A stretch of 64,000 bases of DNA. Source: Actinomycetales bacterium (GTDB taxonomy: Bacteria > Actinomycetota > Actinomycetes > Actinomycetales > Cellulomonadaceae). The stretch is from contig JAHLLI010000001.1 of the NCBI GenBank assembly GCA_020444245.1, positions 238,418 through 302,417 on the forward strand, read 5' to 3'. Made by a program: the position numbers and the translations under genes. Positions 27,543-36,767 of the stretch are shown piece after piece; position 1 is the stretch's first letter; every line of letters starts with the position of its first letter. A model generated the notes under the pieces. That model searched no databases, was not told the origin of the DNA, and saw only the letters and a list, made by a program, of their open reading frames with translations.

Positions 27543-28526
27543 TCAGCCGGAGATGCCGGCGAGGAGCTGCAGCGACGCTGCGGAGATCTGGGAGCGGGCC
27601 TCGTCCGCGCTGATGGTCGGCGTCCCGTCACCGGCCTGCGGGCCGTAGGAACCGAACTGGGCGTGGGACGCACCTCCGACCTGGACGAACGTCGCGTCGG
27701 CCGGCAGGTCCGACCGGGAGGCCTCGATCTTCGCCGGCGTGGACAGGCCGTCCTGCGAGCCGGAGATCGACATCACCGGGACGGTGAGCGAGTCGCTCAC
27801 GTCGCCCGCCGGGTAGGACGCGTAGAGCAGCAGCCCGACGGCGGGCGCGGTCGCGTCCTCGTCGGCGGCGTCGGCCTCGGTCGACGCCACGACGCCGCCG
27901 AGGGAGTGCCCGCCGAGCACCCAGCCGGTCACGTCGGGGAACCGGGACCTGGCGTCGTCGAACGCCCCGACGGCGAGGAAGGCGACGCCGAGCGGCTGCT
28001 TGGTGATCACCACTGTGTGGCCGGCCTCGGCGAGCGGGCGCAGCACGGCAGCGTAGGCACGTGCGTCCACGAGGGCGCCCGGCTGGAAGAACACGCCGGT
28101 GCCGTCCACCTCGCCCGTCGGCGTCATGACGATCTCGGCGCCCGACTCGGTGACGGTCACGGCCGCGTCCGAGGACATCGCGGCGAGCGCGGGCTCGACC
28201 GCCGTGTGCGGGCGGAACCATGCGGTGAGCGCGAGCCAGCCGGCCCCGAGGAGAACGACGGCCACGCCGAGCACCGTCCCGCGCACCCTCCGAGGACCGC
28301 GCCGGCGCCCCTGCAGCCCGAGCACGGCCGTCGCCACCGAGGCGAGCAGCGTCCCGACGAGCAGCGCGGCGTAGGCCCAGTGGCCGTGCACGATGCCGCC
28401 CCACTGCGTGAGGCAGGCCCACCCGACGACGAGCACCCCGGATGCGCCGAGCGCGGCGGTCGTCCAGGTCAGCCAGTCACGCTCGACGGGGCGGGCGGGG
28501 TCGGTGGGGTGGGGCTCGGTGGTCAT
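27543..28526 (-). CDS. Alpha/beta hydrolase with N-terminal TM segments
   Basis: GVFFQPGALVDARAYAAVLRPLAEAGHTVVITKQPLGVAF...VTGWVLGGHSLGGVVAS (GHSLGG nucleophile elbow). Confidence 0.85.
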   Translation of the reverse strand: MTTEPHPTDPARPVERDWLTWTTAALGASGVLVVGWACLTQWGGIVHGHWAYAALLVGTLLASVATAVLGLQGRRRGPRRVRGTVLGVAVVLLGAGWLALTAWFRPHTAVEPALAAMSSDAAVTVTESGAEIVMTPTGEVDGTGVFFQPGALVDARAYAAVLRPLAEAGHTVVITKQPLGVAFLAVGAFDDARSRFPDVTGWVLGGHSLGGVVASTEADAADEDATAPAVGLLLYASYPAGDVSDSLTVPVMSISGSQDGLSTPAKIEASRSDLPADATFVQVGGASHAQFGSYGPQAGDGTPTISADEARSQISAASLQLLAGISG

Positions 28527-28590
28527 GGGTCCTCTCGGGTGCAGACGCCTCCCGCCAGGGTGAGGCCCGGGGTCGGCGGGCGCTCGCCGA

Positions 28591-28615
28591 TTTTACCGAC
28601 ACCGTGTCGGAAAAA
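28591..28615. promoter_or_regulatory. Operator-like palindrome TTTTACCGACACcGTGTCGGAAAAA between hydrolase and tetR
   Basis: Core CCGACAC-C-GTGTCGG (28596-28610) perfect; outer arms match except one pair. Confidence 0.7.
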
Positions 28616-28638
28616 CAACGCGGGGCCATAATCGGTGC

Positions 28639-29220
28639 GTGCCGCGGATCACTGCCCCCACCGTGGCGGAGCACCGCTCCGCCCAGCGCGCGGCGCTGCT
28701 GCGCGCCGCCGCGGAGGTCATCGTCGAGGACGGGGTCGCCGCCGCGACGCCGTCGAAGGTCGGCGAGCGAGCCGGCATCGCCCGCTCGACTGTGTACGAC
28801 TACTTCGCCTCCCGGGAGGAGCTGCTGGTCGCGGTCGCGATCAACGCCTTCGAGGAGTGGGGGCGCGACATGTCTGCCGCACTGGAGGGCGCGCCGCCGG
28901 GCCTGCCCCGACTGCATCGCTACGTCGAGGCGACGATCGCGCTGAGCACGGACGGTAGGCACGACCTCGCGACCGCGATGCGCCCCGCCGACCTGTCGCC
29001 GAGCAGGCGCGAGGAGATCGTCGCGCTGCACGACGCGCTGGTCGGGCCGCTGATGGCCGTGCTGGCCGAAGCCGGGGTGCAGACCCCGGCCGAGTACGCA
29101 CCGTACGTGCAGGCCATGATCGGCGTCGGGCTCGCGCGGGTCGCCGCCGGCGACGCCCCCGACGAGGTCGCGGCGCGGCTCAACCGGATCGTCACGGACG
29201 GGCTGCCGCGCGGCGCGTGA
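28639..29220 (+). CDS. TetR family transcriptional regulator
   Basis: LRAAAEVIVEDGVAAATPSKVGERAGIARSTVYDYFASREELLVAVAINAF. Confidence 0.9.
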   Translation: MPRITAPTVAEHRSAQRAALLRAAAEVIVEDGVAAATPSKVGERAGIARSTVYDYFASREELLVAVAINAFEEWGRDMSAALEGAPPGLPRLHRYVEATIALSTDGRHDLATAMRPADLSPSRREEIVALHDALVGPLMAVLAEAGVQTPAEYAPYVQAMIGVGLARVAAGDAPDEVAARLNRIVTDGLPRGA

Positions 29221-29236
29221 GGACCCGGACAGCACG

Positions 29237-29263
29237 AGACCCCCGGTGCGGGACCGGGGGTCT
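29237..29263 (-). terminator. Hairpin downstream of tRNA-Ser
   Basis: AGACCCCCGGT-gcggg-ACCGGGGGTCT, perfect 11-bp stem; no strong T-run. Confidence 0.55.
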
Positions 29264-29266
29264 GGC

Positions 29267-29357
29267 TGGCGGTAGCGGTGGGATTCGAACCCACGGTGGG
29301 CTCATCACCCACACACGCTTTCGAGGCGTGCTCCTTTGGCCGCTCGGACACGCTACC
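29267..29357 (-). tRNA. tRNA-Ser(CGA), CCA encoded
   Basis: Reverse complement GGTAGCGTGTCCGAGCGGCCAAAGGAGCACGCCTCGAAAGCGTGTGTGGGTGATGAGCCCACCGTGGGTTCGAATCCCACCGCTACCGCCA; CACGC-CTCGAAA-GCGTG anticodon arm, long variable arm. Confidence 0.96.
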
Positions 29358-29442
29358 TCGCGGGCGAGGATACCCGGTCCCACGCCGTCCCCGACAACCG
29401 GCCCGCGCGGCCCGGCTCGCGGAGGCGACCTACCCTGGACGC

Positions 29443-30336
29443 GTGCGCCTGCCCGAGCCCGCCGTCCCGGCCCTGCCCCTGGTCGACGGGGTCGCGGCGG
29501 CCACCGCCGCGCTGACCGGGCGGCGCGTGGCGGTGCTCACCGGCGCCGGTGTCTCGACCGACTCGGGGATCCCGGACTATCGCGGCCCGGACTCCCCGCC
29601 GCGCACGCCGATGACGTACCAGCAGTTCGTCTCCGACCCGGCGTTCCGGCGCACCTACTGGGCGCGCAACCACGTCGGCTGGCGGCACGTGCACCGCACC
29701 CACCCCAACGACGGGCACCGCGCACTGGCCCGGCTCGAGGTGCGCGGCCTCGTGGTCGGGGTGATCACCCAGAACGTCGACCGGCTGCACCACCAGGCGG
29801 GCAGCCGCCGGGTGGTCGACCTGCACGGCACGTACGCCGACGTGCTCTGCCTGTCCTGCGGGGCCCGCACCACGCGTGACGCGCTGGCCCGACGGCTCGA
29901 CGAGCTCAACCCCGGCTTCGCGGAGCGCGTGGCGGTCGACGACGTGGAGATCGCCCCGGACGCGGACGCGGTGATCGCCTCGACCGAGGGCTTCGTGGTC
30001 GCGGACTGCGAACGCTGCGGGGGGATGCTCAAGCCGGACATCACCTACTTCGGTGAGAACGTGCCGGCCCCGCGGGTCGCCGCGGCGTTCGCCATCGTGG
30101 ACGACGCGGACGCGCTGCTGGTCGCCGGGAGCTCGCTGGCGGTGATGAGCGGGCTGCGGTTCGTCCGGCACGCGGCCAGGACCGGCCGGCCCGTGGTGAT
30201 CGTGAACCGGGGCCGCACACGCGGCGACGACCTCGCGACGGTGCGGGTCGACGCGGGCACGTCGCAGGTGCTCACCGCGTTGGACCGCGGGCTGCCGGAC
30301 CTACGAGCGGACGTCGGTCACGAGCGGACCGGCTGA
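29443..30336 (+). CDS. Sir2-family NAD-dependent protein deacetylase
   Basis: [83 protein letters not shown] start. Confidence 0.93.
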   Translation: MRLPEPAVPALPLVDGVAAATAALTGRRVAVLTGAGVSTDSGIPDYRGPDSPPRTPMTYQQFVSDPAFRRTYWARNHVGWRHVHRTHPNDGHRALARLEVRGLVVGVITQNVDRLHHQAGSRRVVDLHGTYADVLCLSCGARTTRDALARRLDELNPGFAERVAVDDVEIAPDADAVIASTEGFVVADCERCGGMLKPDITYFGENVPAPRVAAAFAIVDDADALLVAGSSLAVMSGLRFVRHAARTGRPVVIVNRGRTRGDDLATVRVDAGTSQVLTALDRGLPDLRADVGHERTG

Positions 30337-30340
30337 GGGC

Positions 30341-30718
30341 TCAGGCCTCGGTGGTCACCCCGTGCTCGGCGTCGTAGAACTCGCAGAAGGCGTCGTAGGC
30401 GCGCGGGGCGTAGATGCTCGCGGGACCGCCGCCCATGAGGAAGGTGACGCCGAGCATGTCGGCGGCCTCCTCCTTGGTGGCACCGGCGCGGACGGCGGCG
30501 CGGGCGTGCGACGCGATGCAGCCGTCGCACTCGACGGCCACCGCGATCGCGACCGCGATGAGCTCCTTCATCTTGGTGTCGAGCCCGGGGCCGGGTGCGA
30601 AGGCGGCGTGGTGCAGCTCGCGGAAGCCGGCGTAGACGTCCGGGATCGCCTGGCGCAGGTTCCGGGTCAGGGGGTTGAGCTCGTCGAGGACGGCTTTGCC
30701 GTGCGCGTGGTTTGCCAT
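30341..30718 (-). CDS. Carboxymuconolactone decarboxylase family (AhpD-like, CxxC) protein
   Basis: LDTKMKELIAVAIAVAVECDGCIASHARAAVRAGATKEEAADMLGVTFLMGGGPA. Confidence 0.9.
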   Translation of the reverse strand: MANHAHGKAVLDELNPLTRNLRQAIPDVYAGFRELHHAAFAPGPGLDTKMKELIAVAIAVAVECDGCIASHARAAVRAGATKEEAADMLGVTFLMGGGPASIYAPRAYDAFCEFYDAEHGVTTEA

Positions 30719-30728
30719 GTCTGGATCA

Positions 30729-30744
30729 ATACCCCATGGGGTAT
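30729..30744. promoter_or_regulatory. Perfect palindrome ATACCCCATGGGGTAT (CsoR/CstR-type operator-like)
   Basis: 16-bp perfect palindrome 11 bp upstream of the CMD-family start codon. Confidence 0.65.
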
Positions 30745-30800
30745 CACGTATTCCCGCCGACGCGCCGCCGACGCGCCCCCGCGGACCTCGGCCGAGCCGG

Positions 30801-31268
30801 TCAGCCGCGCTGCGCGTCGAAGAAGTCGCGCAGCAGTGCCGCGCACTCGTCCTCACGAACCCCGCCGACCACCTCGACGCGGTGGTTGAGCCGAGGGTCG
30901 CGCACCAGGTCGTGCACCGAGCCGCACGCGCCGGCCTTGGGGTCCCAGGCGCCCAGCACCAGGCGCGGCACCCGGGCCAGGACGATCGCTCCGGCACACA
31001 TCGCGCACGGCTCGAGGGTCACCACCAGGGCGCACCCGTCCAGCCGCCACGAGCCCAGCGCCGCGGCGGCCTGCCGCAGGGCCAGGACCTCGGCGTGCGC
31101 CGTGGGGTCCCCGGTGGCCTCCCGGGCGTTGTGCCCCCGCCCCACCACGCGCCCTTCTGCGTCCAGCACCAAGGCGCCCACCGGGACGTCGCCCGACGGC
31201 AGCGCGGCCCGTGCCTCGGCGATCGCCTGGGCCATCGCCGACTCGTCGCGCTCGCGCCGGTTCCGCAC
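30801..31268 (-). CDS. tadA: tRNA adenosine(34) deaminase
   Basis: DVPVGALVLDAEGRVVGRGHN...DPTAHAEVLALRQAA...TLEPCAMCAGAIVLARVPRLVLGAWDPKAGACGS. Confidence 0.9.
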   Translation of the reverse strand: MRNRRERDESAMAQAIAEARAALPSGDVPVGALVLDAEGRVVGRGHNAREATGDPTAHAEVLALRQAAAALGSWRLDGCALVVTLEPCAMCAGAIVLARVPRLVLGAWDPKAGACGSVHDLVRDPRLNHRVEVVGGVREDECAALLRDFFDAQRG

Positions 31269-31336
31269 GGGCCAACTCTGGCAGAACGTCAGCGGGGCGG
31301 GGCCTCGCGGGTCCACCCAGCGAGTAGGTTGCAGCC

Positions 31337-31972
31337 ATGCGCCTGCACGTCGCCGACCACCCGCTCATCGCCCACAAGCTGACCCTCCTGCGCGACGTCG
31401 GGACCCGCTCCTCGACCTTCCGCCAGCTGGTCGACGAGCTGGTCACGCTCCTGGCGTACGAGGCCACCCGCGACGTGCGCACCGAACCGCGCGACATCGT
31501 CACGCCGGTCTCGCCGACCACCGGCACGCACCTGGCCGACCCCAAGCCGATGGTGGTGCCGATCCTGCGCGCCGGGCTGGGCATGCTCGAGGGCATGTCC
31601 CGCCTGCTGCCCACCGCCGAGGTCGGCTTCCTGGGCCTGCAGCGCGACGAGGAGACGCTCCAGGCGATCACCTACGCCAACCGCCTGCCCGACGACCTCT
31701 CCGGCCGTCAGTGCTACGTCCTGGACCCGATGCTGGCCACCGGCGGCACCCTCGTGGCGAGCATCGACTACCTGTTCGAGCGCGGCGCCACCGATGTGAC
31801 GTGCATCTGCCTGCTCGCGGCCCCGGAGGGCCTCGAGGCGGTCGCGGACCACGTCGGCGACCGTGCGGACGTGACCATCGTGGTGGCCGCCGTCGACGAC
31901 CGGCTCAACGAGAAGGGCTACATCGTCCCCGGTCTCGGCGACGCGGGCGACCGCCTCTACGGCGTGGTCTGA
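31337..31972 (+). CDS. upp: Uracil phosphoribosyltransferase
   Basis: [40 protein letters not shown]...[38 protein letters not shown]. Confidence 0.95.
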   Translation: MRLHVADHPLIAHKLTLLRDVGTRSSTFRQLVDELVTLLAYEATRDVRTEPRDIVTPVSPTTGTHLADPKPMVVPILRAGLGMLEGMSRLLPTAEVGFLGLQRDEETLQAITYANRLPDDLSGRQCYVLDPMLATGGTLVASIDYLFERGATDVTCICLLAAPEGLEAVADHVGDRADVTIVVAAVDDRLNEKGYIVPGLGDAGDRLYGVV

Positions 31973-32360
31973 GTCGCTCAGCACACCCCGGAGCGCCTGG
32001 TCACAGGACCTATGACCGGGGTATCACTCGTTCGGCGGATGGACCCGAGCGGGTGAAACGCCAGCAATGCAGCGCTCTGACCTGCGGTGATGCTTCTCGA
32101 TGTCCACTATTCGAGACTGCGCGCGGACCCCGCTTGGCGTCAGGGTCATCGCGGCGCACACTGATGTCGTGACTTCCGTCAGAGGTCACATGACAAGCGG
32201 AACTGCCTCTACCGCGAGTGTGTCTCTGACGGTTCATGGATGACGGTGGGGCGTGAGGGGCTGGGGGGCCGCGCACTTTCCACCGTCGCCCGGGGTACCG
32301 ACCCTCGTGGCCGGTACCGAGACCGTCCTGGTCCGCTCGGGGGATGCCGACTCAGGACGC

Positions 32361-32402
32361 GCGCTGCCGGGTCGCGTGTACTCCTCCGCGACCCGGCAGC
32401 GC
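32361..32402. repeat. Perfect 16-bp inverted repeat, 10-nt loop, in region without a confident CDS
   Basis: GCGCTGCCGGGTCGCG-tgtactcctc-CGCGACCCGGCAGCGC. Confidence 0.9.
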
Positions 32403-32544
32403 ATTCTCGTGGTCGGGGACGGCCACGCGCAGGCGGGCCCGCGGGCACGCTCGGGTCTGGGCGCAGGGGGCCCCGACCCGGTCGCGTTCGCGGGCCCCGG
32501 CGCACCCACCGCCGTGACCACCCGCCGGCGTCAGCGGACGCCCG

Positions 32545-33465
32545 TCAGCTCCAGGCGGCCCAGATCAGCAGCATCGTGACCGCGAAGCCCACGGCGTAGT
32601 TGACCACCAGGAACTGCCGCCACCCCCGGTTCGCACGCTCCGCCCGGTCGTCGGGCACCGACCGGTACGGCCAGGCGAGCGCCAGGTAGGGCAGCACCAG
32701 CGCGGCGGCCAGCGGACCGGGCCACGCGGTCGCCAGGAGCAGGACGCCCGCCACGAGCCACAGCCCGAGCGCGAGCCGCACGGTACGCGCGGCGCCCAGC
32801 ACGGTCGCCACCGACGCGATGCCTCCGGCGCGGTCGGCGACCACGTCCTGCACCGCGCCGAACGCCTGGCTCGCCATGCCCCAGGCGAAGAAGGCCGCCA
32901 GCACCAGCCAGGCCGTACGCCCGATCGGCGCGCCCACCAGCACCAGCCCGTACAGCGCCGGCGAGACGAAGTGCGTCGCCGACGTCATCGAGTCCAGCAC
33001 CGGACGCTCCTTGAACCGCAGGCCCGGCGCGGAGTACGCGACCACGGCGAACAGCGAGAACGCCAGCACGAGGCCGGCCGCCACGGACCCGTGGACCAGC
33101 AACCACGCCACGAACGGCACCGGCACCACCGACGCCGCCCACAGCGTCGCCCGGAGCGCCCCGGCGTCGAGGAGGGCGCCCTCCACCCCGCCCTTGCGGG
33201 GGTTGCGCAGGTCCGACTCGTGATCGAAGACGTCGTTGATGCCGTACATCGCCAGGTTGTAGGGCACCAGGAAGAACAGCGTGCCGACCACGAAGCGCGC
33301 GTCGACGCCGCCGCCGGCCATGAGGTACGCGGCCCCGAACGGGTACGCGGTGTTCACCCAGGACAGCGGCCGCGACGCGGCCACCAGCTGCCGCAGCACG
33401 CCGCCGCCACGGCCGCCGTCGGCCCGGGACCGGCCCGGCTCGCCCGCCGCCACCGCGCCGCTCAC
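32545..33465 (-). CDS. crtEb: Lycopene elongase / UbiA prenyltransferase
   Basis: LSWVNTAYPFGAAYL...YNLAMYGINDVFDHESDLRNPRKGG; C50 carotenoid operon context. Confidence 0.9.
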   Translation of the reverse strand: MSGAVAAGEPGRSRADGGRGGGVLRQLVAASRPLSWVNTAYPFGAAYLMAGGGVDARFVVGTLFFLVPYNLAMYGINDVFDHESDLRNPRKGGVEGALLDAGALRATLWAASVVPVPFVAWLLVHGSVAAGLVLAFSLFAVVAYSAPGLRFKERPVLDSMTSATHFVSPALYGLVLVGAPIGRTAWLVLAAFFAWGMASQAFGAVQDVVADRAGGIASVATVLGAARTVRLALGLWLVAGVLLLATAWPGPLAAALVLPYLALAWPYRSVPDDRAERANRGWRQFLVVNYAVGFAVTMLLIWAAWS

Positions 33466-33821
33466 CGCACGCCCCGCTCCGCGGCCCCCGGGACGCCTCG
33501 CCCGGGCGACCGCGCACCGCGCGCGAACCGACGGTCGGTCAGCCGCCACAGCGCCGGGAGCAGGAGCCCGGCAGCCAGCGCGTAGGCGAGGTCCTCCACG
33601 GGCGCCACCGGCATCCGCACGCCCAGGATGCGCGAGGCGTCGTACCCGACGATCCCGACCCCGACGATCACGTTGTCGAACACCACGGTCAGCGCGAGCA
33701 GTACCGCGAGCCCGATGCCGACCTCGCGCCACCCCGGACCGCCGGTCCGCCGCCTGGCCACGAGCAGCACGGCGAGGGCCGCGGCCAGGAACGGCACGGC
33801 GAGCAGCACGTACGTCGTCAC
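33462..33821 (-). CDS. crtYf: C50 carotenoid cyclase subunit (CrtYf/heterodimeric lycopene cyclase)
   Basis: VFDNVIVGVGIVGYDASRILGVRMPVAPVEDLAYALAAGLLLPALW. Confidence 0.85.
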   Translation of the reverse strand: MTTYVLLAVPFLAAALAVLLVARRRTGGPGWREVGIGLAVLLALTVVFDNVIVGVGIVGYDASRILGVRMPVAPVEDLAYALAAGLLLPALWRLTDRRFARGARSPGRGVPGAAERGVR

Positions 33822-34168
33822 CGCACCTCCTCGGCCTGCGCGGCGGCGTGGGCGGACCGGCGCGCCATCAGGCGTCCCGCGGCGATCGGCAGCACCAGGG
33901 CGAGGTGGCACAGCAGCAGGAGGAAGCCGATCTCCTCGACCGGGATCTCAGGCGCCACCTGCAGCCCCGACTGGTACGGCCCGTCGCCGACGAAGAAGAC
34001 CCCCAGCCCGACCCCCGCGGCGTCCCAGGCGAGGAAGAACGCGACGCCCACCGCGAGCACCAGCAGCGCGCGCCGCGGCGCCGCGAACACCGCGAGCCGG
34101 TACCGCCGGTCCAGCACCAGCATGCCGGCCAGCGAGACGGCCAGCGCCGCGCCGTACGCCAGCCTCAT
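33818..34168 (-). CDS. crtYe: C50 carotenoid cyclase subunit (CrtYe)
   Basis: FFLAWDAAGVGLGVFFVGDGPYQSGLQVAPEIPVEEIGFLLLLCHLALV. Confidence 0.85.
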   Translation of the reverse strand: MRLAYGAALAVSLAGMLVLDRRYRLAVFAAPRRALLVLAVGVAFFLAWDAAGVGLGVFFVGDGPYQSGLQVAPEIPVEEIGFLLLLCHLALVLPIAAGRLMARRSAHAAAQAEEVR

Positions 34169-35865
34169 CAGGGCTCCCGTGGCTCGGCCGACGCCGGTGC
34201 CAGCCAGGGCCTGGCGGCCGCCTGCGGGCCGGGGGCGGGCTCGGGCAGCGGGCCGGTCGAGGTGTCGCCGTGGAGCCGCTTGACCACCAGCTCCGCGCTG
34301 ATCAGGCACATCGGCACCCCGATGCCCGGGGTCACCGAGCCGCCGGCGTACAGCAGCCCGGCCACCCGGCGCGAGACGTTGCCGGCCCGGAACAGCGCCG
34401 ACTGGCGCAAGGTGTGCGCGGGCCCCAGCGCGGTGCCGCGCCAGGCGCGCAGGTCCCGCGCCCAGTCCGCCGGGCCGACGGTGCGGCGCACGACCACCCG
34501 CTCGGCCAGGTCCTCGATCCCGGCCCACGAGCCCACCTGGGCGATCGCGGCGTCCGCGACACCCTCGACCCATGCGTCACCGGCACCGTCGACACCACCG
34601 CCGCCCAGCCGTACGTCGGCGGGCACCGGGACCAGGATCACGAGGTTCTCGTGGCCGGACGGCGCCACACCCGGGTCGGTCGCCGAGGTGCGTGAGACGT
34701 ACACCGACGTCGGGTCCGGCATGCTCGGCAGCTCGCCGCGCAGCCCACCGTCGCCCGAGCCGCGGTCGAAGATCAGGTCGAAGGTGCGGTCCCAGTCGTG
34801 CGCGAGGAACAGCGAGTGGTGCGCGAGCTGCGGCAGCTCGCCGCGCACACCGAGGTAGACCATCACGGCGCTCGGACCGGGTACCTGCCGCCGCCACCAG
34901 CGGGGTGAGTACGAGCGCAACCCCGCGGGCAGGAGGCGTTGCTCGGCCTCCTCGAGGTCGGTCGCGGCGACCACCAGGTCGGCGTCCAGGTGCTCGGGCC
35001 CGTCCGGGCCGGTGAACGCGACCCCCGTCACCCGGGCACGGCGACCGCGCCAGAGCCGCGCGAGCTCGTCGCGCCCGGGTTCGACCCGGGGCAGCCGACC
35101 GATCGCCGTGGTCGTGACCGACGTGGCGCGGCACCCCGTCCGCACCTGCACCCCGGCCCGCTCGGCGACCCGGTGGATCGCGGTCACGACCTCGCCGAAC
35201 CCGCCCTGCGGGTACCGCACGCCGTCGACCAGGTCGAGGTGGCTCATCAGGTGGAACATGCTCGGGGCCACCCGCGGCGACGCCCCGAGGAACACCGCCG
35301 GGTAACCGAGCACCTGACGCAGCCGGGTGTCACGGACCGTGGCGTGGATGCGAGCCTCGAGCGACCGGGTCAGCAGGCCCGCCAGGCGCGGCGCACGGCT
35401 CAGGACCTCGCGGTTCGCGAGCGGGACCAGCGACGCGAACGTGGTGTACAGGAAGTGCCGCAGCGCCAACGCGTACGCCTCGGACGCCGAGTCCAGGTAG
35501 TCCGCCAGCGCGCGTCCCGCCCCGGGCTCGACCGACTCGAACAGGGCGGTCGCCTCGGCGACGCCGGTCCGCACGTCCAGCGGGTCGAACCGCTCGAAGA
35601 ACGTCCGGTACGCCGGGTCGAGCCGCACCAGGTCCAGCTCCGCGGCCGTCGACGTACCCATCAGGGCGAAGAAGTGGTCGAACACCTCGGGCATCAGGTA
35701 CCACGACGGCCCGATGTCGAACCGGAACCCGTCGCTCTGCCACACCGAGGCCCGGCCGCCGACCTCCTCGCGGGCCTCGAGCACCGTCACCTCGTGACCC
35801 TCGCGGGCCAGCAGCGCGGCGGAGGCCAGCCCGGCGACCCCTGCCCCGATCACCACCGCCCTCAT
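34168..35865 (-). CDS. crtI: Phytoene desaturase
   Basis: MRAVVIGAGVAGLASAALLAREGHEVTVLEAREEVGGRASVWQSDGFRFDIGPSWYLMPEVFDHFF; LLYAGGSVTPGIGVPMCLISAELV. Confidence 0.95.
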   Translation of the reverse strand: MRAVVIGAGVAGLASAALLAREGHEVTVLEAREEVGGRASVWQSDGFRFDIGPSWYLMPEVFDHFFALMGTSTAAELDLVRLDPAYRTFFERFDPLDVRTGVAEATALFESVEPGAGRALADYLDSASEAYALALRHFLYTTFASLVPLANREVLSRAPRLAGLLTRSLEARIHATVRDTRLRQVLGYPAVFLGASPRVAPSMFHLMSHLDLVDGVRYPQGGFGEVVTAIHRVAERAGVQVRTGCRATSVTTTAIGRLPRVEPGRDELARLWRGRRARVTGVAFTGPDGPEHLDADLVVAATDLEEAEQRLLPAGLRSYSPRWWRRQVPGPSAVMVYLGVRGELPQLAHHSLFLAHDWDRTFDLIFDRGSGDGGLRGELPSMPDPTSVYVSRTSATDPGVAPSGHENLVILVPVPADVRLGGGGVDGAGDAWVEGVADAAIAQVGSWAGIEDLAERVVVRRTVGPADWARDLRAWRGTALGPAHTLRQSALFRAGNVSRRVAGLLYAGGSVTPGIGVPMCLISAELVVKRLHGDTSTGPLPEPAPGPQAAARPWLAPASAEPREP

Positions 35866-36767
35866 CGCCCACCCCCCGAGACCCGCAGCACGGCGGTGGC
35901 GGCGATCCGCGCCTTGACCGGGCCGGGCACCCGGACCCGGGTCGTGGCCAGCTCGGCCGCCGGGGTCGCCCGGATCCGCGCGGTCAGCTCGCCGAACAGC
36001 CCGTAGGCCACCGCGACCGCGCGGCGCGGGCCCGGGGGCAGCTCGCGCAGCGCGGTGCGCGCCACCGCCAGGTCGGCCTCGATGTCCGCGACCACGGCGT
36101 CCTTCTGCGACTCCCCGACGTGCGCGGGGTCGATGCCCAGGTAGTTGCGCCCGAGCACGCCGTCGTCGTCGGCCAGGTCGCGCAGGAAGTTGACCTTCTG
36201 GAACGCGGCGCCCAGGGCCCGGGCACCCGGCGCGAGCTCCGCATAGCGGCGCAGGCGCTCGGCGGGCGGCAGGTCGTGCAGGAAGACCCGCAGGCACATC
36301 AGCCCGACCACCTCGGCCGAGCCGTAGACGTAGGTGGCCAGGCTCGCCGCGTCGTGCACGGGGGTGTCCAGGTCCGCACGCATCGAGGCGAAGAACGGAC
36401 GCGTCAGGTCGGTGGAGATGCCGACCTGACGGGCGGTCCGGGCGAAGGCGTGCACGAGGACGTCGGTCGAGTAGCCACCGGTCATCGCCGCCTCGGTGCG
36501 GGCCTCCAGGTCGTCCAGCAGCGCCCGGGTCCGGTCGGCGTCGGAGCCGGCCTCCGCGGACGCGCCGTCGACCACCTCGTCGGCGAGCCGGACCAGCGCG
36601 TAGACGTTGCACACGTGGGCCCGCTGGACGGGCGGCAGCAGCCGCGTCGCGAGCCGGAAGCTGGTGGAGTACCGGCGCACGACGACGCCCGCGGCGCGCT
36701 GTGCGGTGTCGTCGTACAGGGCCAGGCGCGCGGCCGCCTCGCCGCCCACCGCTACCCCGCCCGCCAC
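35862..36767 (-). CDS. crtB: Phytoene synthase
   Basis: YSTSFRLATRLLPPVQRAHVCNVYALVRLADEVVDG; ALGAAFQKVNFLRDLADDDGVLGRNYL. Confidence 0.94.
   Translation of the reverse strand: MAGGVAVGGEAAARLALYDDTAQRAAGVVVRRYSTSFRLATRLLPPVQRAHVCNVYALVRLADEVVDGASAEAGSDADRTRALLDDLEARTEAAMTGGYSTDVLVHAFARTARQVGISTDLTRPFFASMRADLDTPVHDAASLATYVYGSAEVVGLMCLRVFLHDLPPAERLRRYAELAPGARALGAAFQKVNFLRDLADDDGVLGRNYLGIDPAHVGESQKDAVVADIEADLAVARTALRELPPGPRRAVAVAYGLFGELTARIRATPAAELATTRVRVPGPVKARIAATAVLRVSGGGR

Noticed and set aside
29264-29360. Short ORFs crossing the tRNA-Ser locus
   Set aside because: The sequence folds as a canonical tRNA with long variable arm; ORFs are spurious.
32209-32579. Several short ORFs on both strands between upp and crtEb
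   Set aside because: No recognisable domain or clear RBS, mutually overlapping; kept only as a gap-region observation.
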